Origin: a virus
Virus record (IMG/VR): IMGVR_UViG_3300008339_000149
Coordinates: 1-39,643 of that record
DNA: 39,643 nucleotides
Reading direction: 5' to 3' (one strand)
A program made the translations under genes and the position numbers. The notes under the pieces are model-generated. The model saw only the letters and a program-made list of their open reading frames with translations. It was not told the origin of the DNA and did no database searches. The first letter of the stretch is position 1. Each line of letters opens with the position of its first letter. This document shows, piece by piece, positions 1 to 7,971 of this stretch.

Positions 1-444
1 GGTTGAATCCACTGAAAGGAACCCGAGCTTTTGCGCAAGCATGGCAAAAACATTGTCGGACAATTCCGCATCAAACCACTTTTCCACCGCATCGGAAGTG
101 AGCCGATTTCCGGCTGCCTCGGCTTCAAGGAAACCAATGCAGGCTTCTACAGAGATTTCCGAATCCTGCACAATCTTCAGATTTCCGCCGCTGGATTCAT
201 ACAATCCGCGAATGATGCCATCCTGAGCGGATTCCAGCATGTTGCAGACATACGGGAGGAGCTTGGTGATGTTGGAAGTGATGCTGGCGGGATCGATGAA
301 AGGAACCGAAACCGCGACAGATTGCAGCGGATTGGTTTGATTCTTGGTTTTCTTGTAACCAATCTTCGCTAGACGCTGACCTGACAAGGGCTTGTCACCC
401 GCTTTGAAAGGCTTCAGGTCGTGAACAGTGGACACATTCGACAT
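1..444 (-). CDS. Hypothetical protein, C-terminus cut by window edge
   Basis: I read 148 uninterrupted codons from ATG at 444 down to base 1, so the gene runs off the left edge. An AGGAG ribosome site (453-457) lies 8 nt before the start and fixes it. The product starts MSNVSTVHDLKPF and matches no family I know. Residues about 26-148 look distantly related to the 204-aa protein at 36745-37359. Both have a Lys-rich stretch with an NQ pair, a Val-rich strand ending in a Pro, an Ile/Leu-rich helical part, and a late Glu-x-Trp-Phe/Thr motif. This resemblance is by eye only. It is the second gene of the leftward unit that starts near 727, so it is probably expressed early. Confidence 0.85.
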   Translation of the reverse strand, partial: MSNVSTVHDLKPFKAGDKPLSGQRLAKIGYKKTKNQTNPLQSVAVSVPFIDPASITSNITKLLPYVCNMLESAQDGIIRGLYESSGGNLKIVQDSEISVEACIGFLEAEAAGNRLTSDAVEKWFDAELSDNVFAMLAQKLGFLSVDST

Positions 445-531
445 GATAGATTCTCCTGCACATAAGTGTGCAATCTGACCTAGGAATCTAGGGCATTGGA
501 TAGCACCCGGATAGGATGCTAGATCAATGAA

Positions 532-687
532 CTATTCCCAAACCCGCGGCACATTACTCCACCCGCGCGCAGCTAGTGTTTTTTTCCAATCCTGGGTTTC
601 ATGTTGTGAAACATCATCCAAACCCCAAACCGCCAGGATACGAACCCATCTACCGGGCAGTTTCTTGAGTCGCAGTTCACTAGGCAT
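532..687 (-). CDS. Small tryptophan-rich hypothetical protein (51 aa)
   Basis: A 51-codon frame starts at ATG 687 and ends at TAG 532-534. A GGGAG ribosome site lies 9 nt upstream. The product, starting MPSELRLKKLPGRW, contains five Trp residues and a basic N-terminus, and has no membrane segment or known domain. It is the first gene of the leftward unit and sits directly downstream of a promoter candidate with a palindrome in its spacer. That position is typical of small early phage proteins that bind host factors, but this is inference. The gene is easily missed because of its length. Confidence 0.65.
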   Translation of the reverse strand: MPSELRLKKLPGRWVRILAVWGLDDVSQHETQDWKKTLAARGWSNVPRVWE

Positions 688-733
688 TTTTCAATCTCCC
701 GTTTCTTAAATCCACCGGACGACCCGGTACTCT

Positions 734-761
734 ATATTAGCACGCCGCGTGCCAGATCCAA
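734..761 (-). promoter_or_regulatory. Candidate leftward sigma70-like promoter with palindrome in the spacer
   Basis: On the minus strand TTGGAT (761-756) and TAATAT (739-734) are separated by 16 bp, which predicts a start near 727 and a leader of about 40 nt before the gene at 687. The -35 match is poor (3 of 6) and the -10 is 4 of 6. A 13-bp palindrome, GCACGC-n-GCGTGC (740-752), fills most of the spacer, as an operator would. A factor bound there would block RNA polymerase or replace the weak -35. The promoter is tentative; the palindrome is exact. Confidence 0.4.
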
Positions 762-773
762 AAAACCCAATGA

Positions 774-883
774 AATCAACCACTTAGCCACATTGTGAAT
801 ATTCACACTCCCATGTTGCACCGCACCATGTCAACAATCCCGACACTCACAATGTGAAATCCCTTTAGAATCAACCACTTAGC
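774..883. repeat. 15-bp direct repeat AATCAACCACTTAGC, two copies
   Basis: Identical copies lie at 774-788 and 869-883, 95 bp apart, each followed by a CACA-containing stretch. Between them lie the 14-bp palindrome at 794-807 and the inverted CACATTGTG/CACAATGTG pair. The arrangement suggests binding sites for one protein; the function is unknown. Confidence 0.6.
794..807. promoter_or_regulatory. 14-bp perfect palindrome TGTGAATATTCACA
   Basis: The sequence equals its own reverse complement and would suit a dimeric DNA-binding protein. It lies inside an inverted CACATTGTG (789-797) and CACAATGTG (848-856) pair, between the copies of the 15-bp direct repeat. No regulator for it can be named from this window. 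Confidence 0.5.
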
Positions 884-980
884 GCACAATATCCCATGTC
901 GGTGCTCAGGTATTCAGTCGCTTATATTTAACACTCCCAATTTCTAAGGGTAAACCCTAACATATCCCCTACATTCCGTA

Positions 981-1139
981 GTAAGCACTCACTAGCTTAC
1001 CATGCTCCGCCCTGCTCTCTCCCATCCAGGCAACAAGTATGCAAGCACTCACTCACATTCTATCCCGGCTTCCCTATAACAATGTAAGCACTCACTCACA
1101 TATGGGAACTGCGCAGCAGGAAGTAAGCACTCACTCACA
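981..1139. repeat. Four iteron-like direct repeats, core AAGCACTCACTCACA
   Basis: Three copies match over 15 bp (1043-1057, 1086-1100, 1125-1139). A fourth matches over the first 11 bp (983-993), where the core is flanked by GTAAGC and GCTTAC to form a short inverted repeat (981-1000). Start-to-start spacing is 60, 43 and 39 bp. The intervening DNA is not conserved, so this is not a CRISPR. Spacings near four helical turns and the nearby AT-rich tract fit iterons bound by a replication initiator or phage activator. A 9-bp match to the core also occurs at 35116-35124, probably by chance. Confidence 0.7.
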
Positions 1140-1182
1140 AAGTGGGAGGGGTGGAGGCTTTTTTGGGTTTGGCTGGGCTGCT

Positions 1183-1225
1183 GTTCCTAAGGAACCACTC
1201 TAAATTTTCTAAAATTTTTTCAACT
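1183..1225. promoter_or_regulatory. 13-bp palindrome followed by AT-rich tract
   Basis: GTTCCT-A-AGGAAC (1183-1195) is a palindrome around one central base. It is followed by A/T-rich DNA with short A and T runs (about 1201-1225). It lies between the iterons and the first late gene. It could be an operator for rightward transcription or a duplex-unwinding element of an origin; the sequence alone does not decide. Confidence 0.4.
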
Positions 1226-1324
1226 ATCCCACCTGCGGTATGAATCCCAGCTTTGCTTTACTATCCCCAATACATTTAGATGGCTATGCCATTTATCATT
1301 CATCATCCCTCAGAGGATTCTCCC

Positions 1325-1882
1325 ATGTCTAACCATTCTCTCACCGCTACCACCACAGAATCACAAGCTCTAGATCTCCTAGGTGTTGGAGCCTCACCTT
1401 CCCAAGTTGCGGCGGCCCTAGGAGTTTCTGAAAGCCTGATTTCTCAGTTCCTGGCGCAGGAAACTTTCGCCCGGGCGGTTGCAGAGCGGAGATTCAATTC
1501 TCTCCTGAAACATAATCGCAGAGATGATAAGCTAGATGAGCTAGAAGATGCTCTGATCAAGAAGCTTGAGAATATTATTCCGATGATGTATAAACCATCA
1601 GAAATCATCCATGCTTTCACACGTATCAATCAAGCAAAACGCCGCGGATCTTCTGCTCCCGAACAAATCCACCAACAGCAAACTGTTATTTCTCTCACTC
1701 TTCCTATCCAAATCATCCAACAAGTTACAGTTGATGCCAGAAACCAGGTAGTAAAAGCTGGACAACAAGATCTTATTACTGTACAATCAGGTCGATTGCC
1801 TGCACTCCTTCAATCTCCTCAAAAGGTGCCTCAAAATGTCCTCCCTCAGCCAAGCCGAAATGAAAGCTCTGAAGCAGCTTGA
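1325..1882 (+). CDS. terS: Terminase small subunit (putative)
   Basis: A 185-aa protein with an N-terminal helix-turn-helix at about residues 20-45 (core SPSQVAAALGVSESLISQFL) followed by a charged helical region. This is the usual plan of small terminases, which recognise phage DNA for packaging and load the large subunit. An upstream in-frame ATG at 1280 exists, but ATG 1325 has an AGAGG ribosome site 8 nt before it and is preferred. The C-terminal third is rich in Gln, Pro and Ser and may be a flexible tail that contacts TerL. Position directly before terL supports the call. A general HTH regulator is the alternative. Confidence 0.75.
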   Translation: MSNHSLTATTTESQALDLLGVGASPSQVAAALGVSESLISQFLAQETFARAVAERRFNSLLKHNRRDDKLDELEDALIKKLENIIPMMYKPSEIIHAFTRINQAKRRGSSAPEQIHQQQTVISLTLPIQIIQQVTVDARNQVVKAGQQDLITVQSGRLPALLQSPQKVPQNVLPQPSRNESSEAA

Positions 1883-1994
1883 GGAAAAAACTCGTCTGGA
1901 GCAGAAAAACAAAGAAGCGGCCCGGCTCCATTTGCTTCAAATCCAGTCTCAACTTGCTCGGGCTCCTATTCTTCCGCGGAAATTCGGAACTTGA
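1836..1994 (+). CDS. Small coiled-coil protein between terS and terL (52 aa)
   Basis: ATG 1836 lies inside the 3' end of terS in another frame (47-nt overlap), preceded by AAAAGGTG, a usable ribosome site. The stop at 1992-1994 lies 9 nt before terL. The product is rich in Lys, Glu, Gln and Leu (core MKALKQLEEKTRLEQ), predicts a single amphipathic helix, and ends in a basic, Pro-containing tail. terL itself has no clear ribosome site, so translation through this frame may deliver ribosomes to it. A packaging accessory role is possible but unproven. Confidence 0.6.
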   Translation: MSSLSQAEMKALKQLEEKTRLEQKNKEAARLHLLQIQSQLARAPILPRKFGT

Positions 1995-2003
1995 TCCTCT
2001 CAG

Positions 2004-3569
2004 ATGACTAAATACACAGAAGAATCTCTAGGTCTAGGCGCTCCATCTCAGCCTTCCGAAGAGATTCCTCAAGAGACTACCAGTCAAGTATCAGTTTCCG
2101 CGACTGAGGCCCAAGAATTAGCTAAACAATCCTTAGATTTCCTGGCCGCCCTCGCCTTGCCATTGGTATTCCGCTATGTATTCCCACCTGTTTTCAAAGC
2201 AATCTGGACCTGGCTACTCTCTTACATTCACAAAGAACGAGACTTCTCCCAATTGGCCATTGGATTACCTCGGGGATTCGCTAAAACAACCTTCATCAAA
2301 ATCTTTCTCCTGTACGTTATCTTATTTACTCGACGCTCCTTCATTCTAGTCTGTGCGAACTCTCTTCCCAAAGCTATTGCAATAATCTCCGATGTCTGCG
2401 ACTTTCTTGATGAGCCCAACATCCGTTCCCTATTCGGCGATTGGCGCGTTGGAATTGAAACTGACCAGCAAGTCCTGAAAAAATTTGGTTTTCGTGGCCG
2501 TACCATTGTTCTTGCAGCAGGTACCGTAGAATCTGTTCGGGGCTTGAACGTAAAACATCAGCGTCCAGATGTAATGGTGTTTGATGATATTCAATCTCGC
2601 CAAGATGCAGACTCAGAAACAGTTTCCCAGCAGATTGAAACTGATCTGTATGGTACTGCGATGAAAGCCAAATCTCCGCATGGATGTTTATTCATCTTTG
2701 TGGGGAACATGTATCCGACCAAATGGTCGCTTCTCCGTCGGATCAAACAGAATCCTACCTGGATTAAATTCATTGCAGGTGGATTGCTGCAGAAAGAGGA
2801 CGGTTCTGTAGAATCTCTCTGGGAAGATCTACAACCGAAAGAACAGCTTTTAAAAGAATTCGCCAATGACCAACAATCTGGGCGACCCGAGGTTTTCTAT
2901 GCTGAAGTTCTCAATGATGAAAACGCATCAGTTAACCTACTGATCGACACATCTAAGATTCCTCAGTGCCCCTACGAATCAGACTTCCCAGGATCTCAGC
3001 ACCAAGGTAATTACATCATCATCGATCCATCAGGAGATAAAGCAAACTCTGATGCAGTTACTTTAGGATATTTTGAAATCTGGGATGAGAAACCTGTATG
3101 CAGAGAAATCATTGAAGGTCGCCTGTCCCCCGGTGATACTATTAAGGAAGCCCTTAAACTCTGCTTCAAATGGAATTGCACCCTGGCCGCCGTAGAATCT
3201 AACGCATATCAATACTCCCTGCTCTACTGGTCTGGAGTTATCTGTGCCCAGATGGGAATTATTGGTATCAATTTCGTAGATATCTATTCAGGCAAGCGGT
3301 CTAAAAATGCGCGGATTCTGGATATGTTTAAAGCGCTTCTTGCTGGAGAGACATATCTTTCTTCAGAATGCCGCGCCCAAGTAACATCTCAGATCCAATC
3401 TTTTAACCCAACAAAGACCAACAACGTGGACGGTATTCTGGATTGTGTGACTTATGCTCCTAAGGTGATTGAACTCTACGGAGAATACATTGCATCTCAG
3501 CTTACATTAAATATCCAGGATGTTAATGCAATTCCTATCCGCTCAGAGTTGGAAACCTCTGATTTCTAA
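2004..3569 (+). CDS. terL: Terminase large subunit, packaging ATPase and nuclease
   Basis: A 521-aa protein that pumps DNA into the prohead and cuts it. The ATPase domain shows a variant Walker A (GLPRGFAKTT, about 87-96) and a Walker B-like strand (VMVFDDI, 190-196). The RNase-H-like nuclease domain shows acidic residues at the expected spacing: D341 in IIIDPSGD, E398 in AAVESN, and D480 in GILDCVTYAP. The first 45 residues are low-complexity (Ser, Glu, Gln). Length is normal for the family. There is no good ribosome site before ATG 2004, so coupling to the 52-aa gene is likely. It is co-transcribed with portal and head genes. Confidence 0.93.
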   Translation: MTKYTEESLGLGAPSQPSEEIPQETTSQVSVSATEAQELAKQSLDFLAALALPLVFRYVFPPVFKAIWTWLLSYIHKERDFSQLAIGLPRGFAKTTFIKIFLLYVILFTRRSFILVCANSLPKAIAIISDVCDFLDEPNIRSLFGDWRVGIETDQQVLKKFGFRGRTIVLAAGTVESVRGLNVKHQRPDVMVFDDIQSRQDADSETVSQQIETDLYGTAMKAKSPHGCLFIFVGNMYPTKWSLLRRIKQNPTWIKFIAGGLLQKEDGSVESLWEDLQPKEQLLKEFANDQQSGRPEVFYAEVLNDENASVNLLIDTSKIPQCPYESDFPGSQHQGNYIIIDPSGDKANSDAVTLGYFEIWDEKPVCREIIEGRLSPGDTIKEALKLCFKWNCTLAAVESNAYQYSLLYWSGVICAQMGIIGINFVDIYSGKRSKNARILDMFKALLAGETYLSSECRAQVTSQIQSFNPTKTNNVDGILDCVTYAPKVIELYGEYIASQLTLNIQDVNAIPIRSELETSDF

Positions 3570-3585
3570 TCTCTAAGGAATCCTC

Positions 3586-4806
3586 ATGGCAGAGCGCTCA
3601 GAGATTTTTAATCGTCTAACTGATCCGCCTAAAAAGCGCGATACGGCAGAAAACCGCGCACAGTCTGCAGCGGATTTTGTTCTTGGTGCAATCCGAGGAG
3701 CTGTAAAATCTGTCACTACAGACATCCCAGGTTTTCTTATGGATGCAGCAGATCAACTGGCTGGGCAGGTTAAGAGTTTTGGAGAGAAAGATAGATCTGA
3801 ACAGCTGTTTTCTGCGGTGACTGGAACGAAGAAAGATAGTAGGCAGGGGGAACTTGTAGGTAGTTTTATGAATCCTATCGCTGCTACCCAGGCGATCATT
3901 GCTCCTGCATTTTTAGTGAAATCTCTTAAACAAGTTAAGAAAGCGGATCAAGCATTAAGAGAAGGCATCGATGCTGCTCAGGTTGAGAAGTATACCGGGA
4001 TTTTTCGGCTGCCTGAGAATGTAGACGATGGAGTGCTTAGAGCAATAATTGACGACTCAAAAGCTAAACTCCGCTACAGTGATTCTCCTGCAGAAGTAGG
4101 TGTGTTACGCAGGCAATCTCCTATTAATTCTGATGGACCTTCGATGAATGTGCACATCGGAACCAGTGACATTCGTAAACTTCCAGAGGTTCTTGATCAT
4201 CCTGAACTCTTTGCTGCAATTCCGGAGTTGAAAAATACTCGGGTAATTAACGAATTTGGAGGGTTTCGTGGAGCTGCTTACTTTCCAGACGAGGACATAA
4301 TTCGTATTGCATCTGATAACTCCCCAGAGCGGTTTCTTCAAACTCTGTTGCACGAGACTCAGCATGCTGTTCAGACAAAGTTTAACATGAATCCAGGCGG
4401 GTCTCCTAGACAGTTTCTAACAGACCCACAGGCTTTTAAAGAAGCTAAAGCACACATCGATAGTGTTGATAATGGGCTCATGGAGTTGTTTAAGAAAAAG
4501 ACAGATCCTGAGTCGGTTGCTACAATCATGAGGCGGCAGGAAGTGGTAGCAAAAAAACAGCAGGCTTTGCGCACCGCCGATAACCAAGCACTGGAATCTT
4601 ATTTCCGTATTGCAGGAGAAAGAGAAGCTTCGGCCGTTGAAGCTATGAGAGCTGCAAATACTCGCTCGATTCCATCTATGCAATACTACGGATCAGATTT
4701 AGATCGTCTTATCTCAGATCCTCTTACCGCTCCAAAGACTGACTCTTCTGCAATTATTCAGACTATCATTAACAGGGCCTTAAACGAAGCGGCCCGTAAA
4801 AACTAG
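3586..4806 (+). CDS. Zincin-like metallopeptidase of the large-polyvalent-protein type
   Basis: A 406-aa protein. Residues 250-265 carry the zinc protease motif HETQH (256-260) with hydrophobic flanks, followed by a Gly-Gly-Ser loop. About 85 residues on, RIAGEREASAVEAM (341-354) matches the GE-x-EA second metal-site motif of zincin domains in polyvalent phage and plasmid proteins. Upstream, DHPELFAAIPEL (205-214) matches the strand that begins that domain. The N-terminal 135 residues are helical and Ala-rich with no known fold. It lies between terL and portal, with AAGGA 7 nt before the start. In the known family such domains are carried with injected DNA and thought to process host or phage proteins. 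Injection here is inferred; head maturation protease is the alternative. Confidence 0.75.
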   Translation: MAERSEIFNRLTDPPKKRDTAENRAQSAADFVLGAIRGAVKSVTTDIPGFLMDAADQLAGQVKSFGEKDRSEQLFSAVTGTKKDSRQGELVGSFMNPIAATQAIIAPAFLVKSLKQVKKADQALREGIDAAQVEKYTGIFRLPENVDDGVLRAIIDDSKAKLRYSDSPAEVGVLRRQSPINSDGPSMNVHIGTSDIRKLPEVLDHPELFAAIPELKNTRVINEFGGFRGAAYFPDEDIIRIASDNSPERFLQTLLHETQHAVQTKFNMNPGGSPRQFLTDPQAFKEAKAHIDSVDNGLMELFKKKTDPESVATIMRRQEVVAKKQQALRTADNQALESYFRIAGEREASAVEAMRAANTRSIPSMQYYGSDLDRLISDPLTAPKTDSSAIIQTIINRALNEAARKN

Positions 4807-4818
4807 GATCATCTCCTC

Positions 4819-6840
4819 ATGGCAGCCACCCAAGCTTTCACAATCTCCAAAGTCTCGCAAGAGTCTCTCATCCAATTCCACCGTACTGCTCCTACCTTAA
4901 TGGAAAAGCAGTGGAACATTCGCGAGTCTATGCGACTGATCGATGTCGCGTACATTCGTGAAGCTGATATGACAAAAGAGCAGGCTCAGCTTCAGCTCGC
5001 TAATATCATCGGTGATGCAAATAAGATTCAGAATATCACTGTTCCAATTATCAAGCCGCAAGTCCGCGCTGCTGTAGCTTACCAAGCCGCTGTATTCCTC
5101 ACCGACTACCCAATGTTTGGTGTAGTCTCCGCGCCTCAATTCATATCTGCTGCAAAACAAATGCAAGCAGTAATTGAAGAGAATTCTGTTCGTGGCTCCT
5201 GGGTGCGAGAGTTCCTCCTCTTTTTCCAGGATGGCTTTAAATACAATCTCTCAGCCATTGAAATCTGCTGGGACAAAGTTACTACTGCTGCCCTAGAAAC
5301 TGATCCCACTGCTCCAGGCGGCAAGGGCGCAAACATTCGCCAAGTGATTTGGGAAGGTAATAAAGTTCGCCGCTGGGATCCTTATAACACATATTTCGAT
5401 ACTCGTGTTGATCCATACGATATTCCTGAAAAAGGTGAGTATGCTGGCCGCACCGAACTTATGTCGCGGACTGCTCTGAAAGCATTCATTGCAAAGCTAG
5501 ATAACAAGATCATTGAAAACATCCCGGCCGCCTTTGAATCTCCCTCAGTTCTCAATCCTCTGGGTGCCGCTCAATTCGGATGCTCTTATTATCTCCCTCT
5601 AATCAATGGTAAAGCACTCCTCGATCCAGCTTTGCTGGGTATGAATGATTGGGATACTTGGATGGGTCTTGCCACTTCTCCAAAGAATGCTGGCCACATC
5701 AAGTATCGTGGCATTTACGAAGTTTCCACAGAGTATGTTCGTATCATTCCTTCTGATCATGGCATGCGTGTTCCTGCTCCGAACACTCCGCAAGTCTGGA
5801 AACTGATTATCATCAACCACTCAGTTATCATTTATGCTGAGCGCCAGACTAATGCCCATGAAAAGATTCCTGTCTTTTTCGGCTGCCCCTCAGAAGATGG
5901 TCTTGTTTACCAAACCAAATCTCTTGCTCAGGATGCTTTGCCTTTCCAGCAAGTAACTTCTGCCCTGATGAACTCTGTTCTTGCAGGTCGCCGGCGCGCA
6001 GTTACAGATCGAGTTCTTTATGATCCTTCTCGTATTGCAGAAGGTCATATGAATAATCCTAATCCCTCAGCTAAGATTCCTGTGCGCCCCTCCGCATATG
6101 GAAAACCTGTCGGTGAATCTGTTTACCAGTTTCCTTTCCGGGATGATCAAGCTGGCATTGCGATGCAGGAGATTCAATCTCTCGCCCAGTTTGCTAATGT
6201 CCTCCAAGGTCAGAATCAGGCGCGACAAGGACAATTTGTCAAAGGAAATAAAACAGATGGACAGTGGGAATCCACGATGTCCAATGCCACTTCCCAAGAT
6301 CAGATCACAGCTCTTCTCTATGAAGCACAAGTATTTACTCCTCTGAAAGAGGTGCTGAAACTCAACATGCTTCAGTACCAAGGTCCTACATCCATCTACT
6401 CTCCCTCGAATAAACAAGTTGTAGATGTTGATCCTGTAGCTCTGCGCCAAGCAATTATCAATTTCAAGATCACTGATGGCCTGCTCCCTGCTGATAAGGT
6501 CATCAAATCTGATACCCAGAAAGTTGCTCTCCAAGCTATTGCATCTTCCCAGACTCTGGCTGCTGGCTACAATGTTGCCCAACTCTTCTCTTATCTGATC
6601 CGTACTGAGAACGTCGATTTTACTCCTTTCGAGAAATCTCCGCAGCAGCAGGCGTATGAGCAAGCAATGGGAGCCTGGCAACAAGTTGCAATGTTGGCTG
6701 CACAGAAGGGAATGGAAATCAGCACTCCTATGCCTAAGCCTCAAGAGTTCGGTTATGATCCGAATATGCAAAATCCGGAAGCTCAAGCTCAGGCACAAAT
6801 GTCTGGATCAACTGGAGGTATGACCAATGGCAACGCTTAA
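4819..6840 (+). CDS. Portal protein
   Basis: A 673-aa protein that forms the dodecameric DNA gate at one capsid vertex. Identification rests on position (after terL, before scaffold and capsid), on length, and on a typical podovirus portal layout. This has an N-terminal helical part, a central wing/stem region (for example RRWDPYNTYFD near 190), a long helix of the VTSALMNSVLAGRRRAV type near 390, and a C-terminal tail very rich in Gln, Met and Pro (about 615-673). No catalytic motif is expected. Its last 14 bases overlap the next gene. Confidence 0.85.
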   Translation: MAATQAFTISKVSQESLIQFHRTAPTLMEKQWNIRESMRLIDVAYIREADMTKEQAQLQLANIIGDANKIQNITVPIIKPQVRAAVAYQAAVFLTDYPMFGVVSAPQFISAAKQMQAVIEENSVRGSWVREFLLFFQDGFKYNLSAIEICWDKVTTAALETDPTAPGGKGANIRQVIWEGNKVRRWDPYNTYFDTRVDPYDIPEKGEYAGRTELMSRTALKAFIAKLDNKIIENIPAAFESPSVLNPLGAAQFGCSYYLPLINGKALLDPALLGMNDWDTWMGLATSPKNAGHIKYRGIYEVSTEYVRIIPSDHGMRVPAPNTPQVWKLIIINHSVIIYAERQTNAHEKIPVFFGCPSEDGLVYQTKSLAQDALPFQQVTSALMNSVLAGRRRAVTDRVLYDPSRIAEGHMNNPNPSAKIPVRPSAYGKPVGESVYQFPFRDDQAGIAMQEIQSLAQFANVLQGQNQARQGQFVKGNKTDGQWESTMSNATSQDQITALLYEAQVFTPLKEVLKLNMLQYQGPTSIYSPSNKQVVDVDPVALRQAIINFKITDGLLPADKVIKSDTQKVALQAIASSQTLAAGYNVAQLFSYLIRTENVDFTPFEKSPQQQAYEQAMGAWQQVAMLAAQKGMEISTPMPKPQEFGYDPNMQNPEAQAQAQMSGSTGGMTNGNA

Positions 6841-7129
6841 TCACGATTCACCTTTCCAATCCTGGAATCTCACCCCCGATGAGTTCCTGGCCGGCTCCAT
6901 TCTCACAATCACTCAGAAACAAGTTCTTCAAAATCAGATTGCACAGATTGCAATTCAGAAAAATAACTTCGAGCCGGACTACCAAAATCTTTTAGCAACT
7001 GCTCAAAAAGAATCTTACCTGCGTGGCCAACTGGATGCTCTCCAGTATCTTCTCACTCTTTCAGCTAGTTCTGAAGCGCAAATGAATCCGGGCGCCCAGA
7101 ATATTTCCATCAACGCGGATCAATCTTAA
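6827..7129 (+). CDS. Hypothetical small head-region protein (100 aa)
   Basis: It starts inside the end of the portal gene and has a strong GGAGG ribosome site 8 nt upstream. The 100-aa product is mostly helical and Gln-rich (TQKQVLQNQIAQIAIQ) and has no known motif. Position between portal and scaffold suggests a role in head assembly or as a minor head protein. Confidence 0.8.
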   Translation: MATLNHDSPFQSWNLTPDEFLAGSILTITQKQVLQNQIAQIAIQKNNFEPDYQNLLATAQKESYLRGQLDALQYLLTLSASSEAQMNPGAQNISINADQS

Positions 7130-7147
7130 CTCCTTCAGGAATCTACC

Positions 7148-7951
7148 ATGTCTTTCTTTGATAAAATCTTCGGCCAAGGTCAGCCTGCTCAACAAACTGC
7201 AGCTCCGGCTCAACCTACTCCTGGCAATAATCCTGCCCAGAATCCTGCTCCTGCAGCTCCCGCATCTTCGGCAGTTACTGCACCTAACGGAGCTATTCCT
7301 GCAGACGGAAACAAGCCTGGCGACCAATCCCCGCCTGACAAGTTTAGCAAGCTGTGGGATCCTGCTGAACCTGACCAAAGTAAGCAAGGCGACCAGACTC
7401 CGAGCAATCAATTGACTCCGGAGAAAATGCTTGAAGCTGCAGGAAAAGTGGATTTTCGTAAGGCTCTAAATCCAGAGTTGATTACGAAACTCCAATCTGG
7501 CGGCGCTGAAGCAGTGGAAGCTACCTTAGCTTTGATGAATCAGACAGCTCAACAAGTTTACGGCCAATCTGTGGTTGTGTCTCAGAAACTTGTTGAACGA
7601 GCCGTTGAGCAAGCTACTGAGCGATTTGCTGCTCAGATTCCTGGCCTTGTGAAAGGTCAAGCTGCTCGCGAATCTCTTCTGTCGGACAACCCGGCATTTA
7701 AAGATCCCAAAGTTGCACCTATCGTTGGTGCGGTTCAACAGCAACTTCAAGCAAAGTATCCTCAAGCTAGTGCGGCTGAGATTAGCCAAATGGCTCGAGA
7801 TTATTTTAAAGAAGCTGCAGGCGTATTTTCCTCTGATCCTAAAGCTGCAGCTCTTGCTGCTTCCCAAACAGCTCAAACTGGAGCAGGGAACGAAAGCTGG
7901 GATGATTGGTTTGCTCTTCCTACCCCTTCTTCTGTTTCTAATCGTTCTTAA
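7148..7951 (+). CDS. Scaffolding protein (putative)
   Basis: A 267-aa protein with the composition of phage scaffolds. Residues 13-95 are rich in Pro, Ala, Gln and Asn (probably disordered). Residues about 95-240 are helical and rich in Ala, Glu and Gln. A short acidic and aromatic end (NESWDDWFALP) resembles a capsid-binding tail. It lies just before the decoration candidate and the major capsid gene, the usual place. Scaffolds line the prohead and leave before DNA enters. Recognition is by composition and position, since scaffolds share little sequence. Ribosome site AGGA before ATG 7148. Confidence 0.75.
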   Translation: MSFFDKIFGQGQPAQQTAAPAQPTPGNNPAQNPAPAAPASSAVTAPNGAIPADGNKPGDQSPPDKFSKLWDPAEPDQSKQGDQTPSNQLTPEKMLEAAGKVDFRKALNPELITKLQSGGAEAVEATLALMNQTAQQVYGQSVVVSQKLVERAVEQATERFAAQIPGLVKGQAARESLLSDNPAFKDPKVAPIVGAVQQQLQAKYPQASAAEISQMARDYFKEAAGVFSSDPKAAALAASQTAQTGAGNESWDDWFALPTPSSVSNRS

Positions 7952-7971
7952 TCTTTTAGGAGAATCCCATC

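Larger units (their letters stand above)
688..1324. other. Divergent non-coding control region, candidate replication origin
   Basis: About 640 bp contain no convincing gene on either strand. Leftward genes begin at 687 and rightward genes at 1325, so this is where the two transcription units diverge. It holds a leftward promoter candidate (734-761), a 15-bp direct repeat (774-788, 869-883), palindromes at 740-752, 794-807 and 1183-1195, an inverted CACATTGTG pair (789-797, 848-856), four iteron-like repeats (981-1139) and an AT-rich tract (about 1201-1225). Iterons next to AT-rich DNA are a usual origin layout. No clear sigma70 promoter for the rightward unit was found, so late transcription may need a phage factor. 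The origin role is inferred. Confidence 0.5.

Noticed and set aside
527-709. A 60-codon plus-strand frame in the left region.
   Set aside because: It is antisense to the 51-aa minus-strand gene, which has the better ribosome site and direction.
981-1139. CRISPR array reading of the four short repeats.
   Set aside because: Repeats are only 11-15 bp, spacing varies (60, 43, 39 bp start to start), and there are no cas genes; the Cas4-like nuclease belongs to a recombination operon.
688-1324. tRNA or other known RNA gene in the non-coding region.
   Set aside because: No cloverleaf with T-loop sequence or known RNA motif could be made out by eye.
6067-6798. A 243-codon minus-strand frame inside the portal gene.
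   Set aside because: Antisense to portal, Leu/Arg/Ser-biased, no start signal, and leftward transcription is not expected here.
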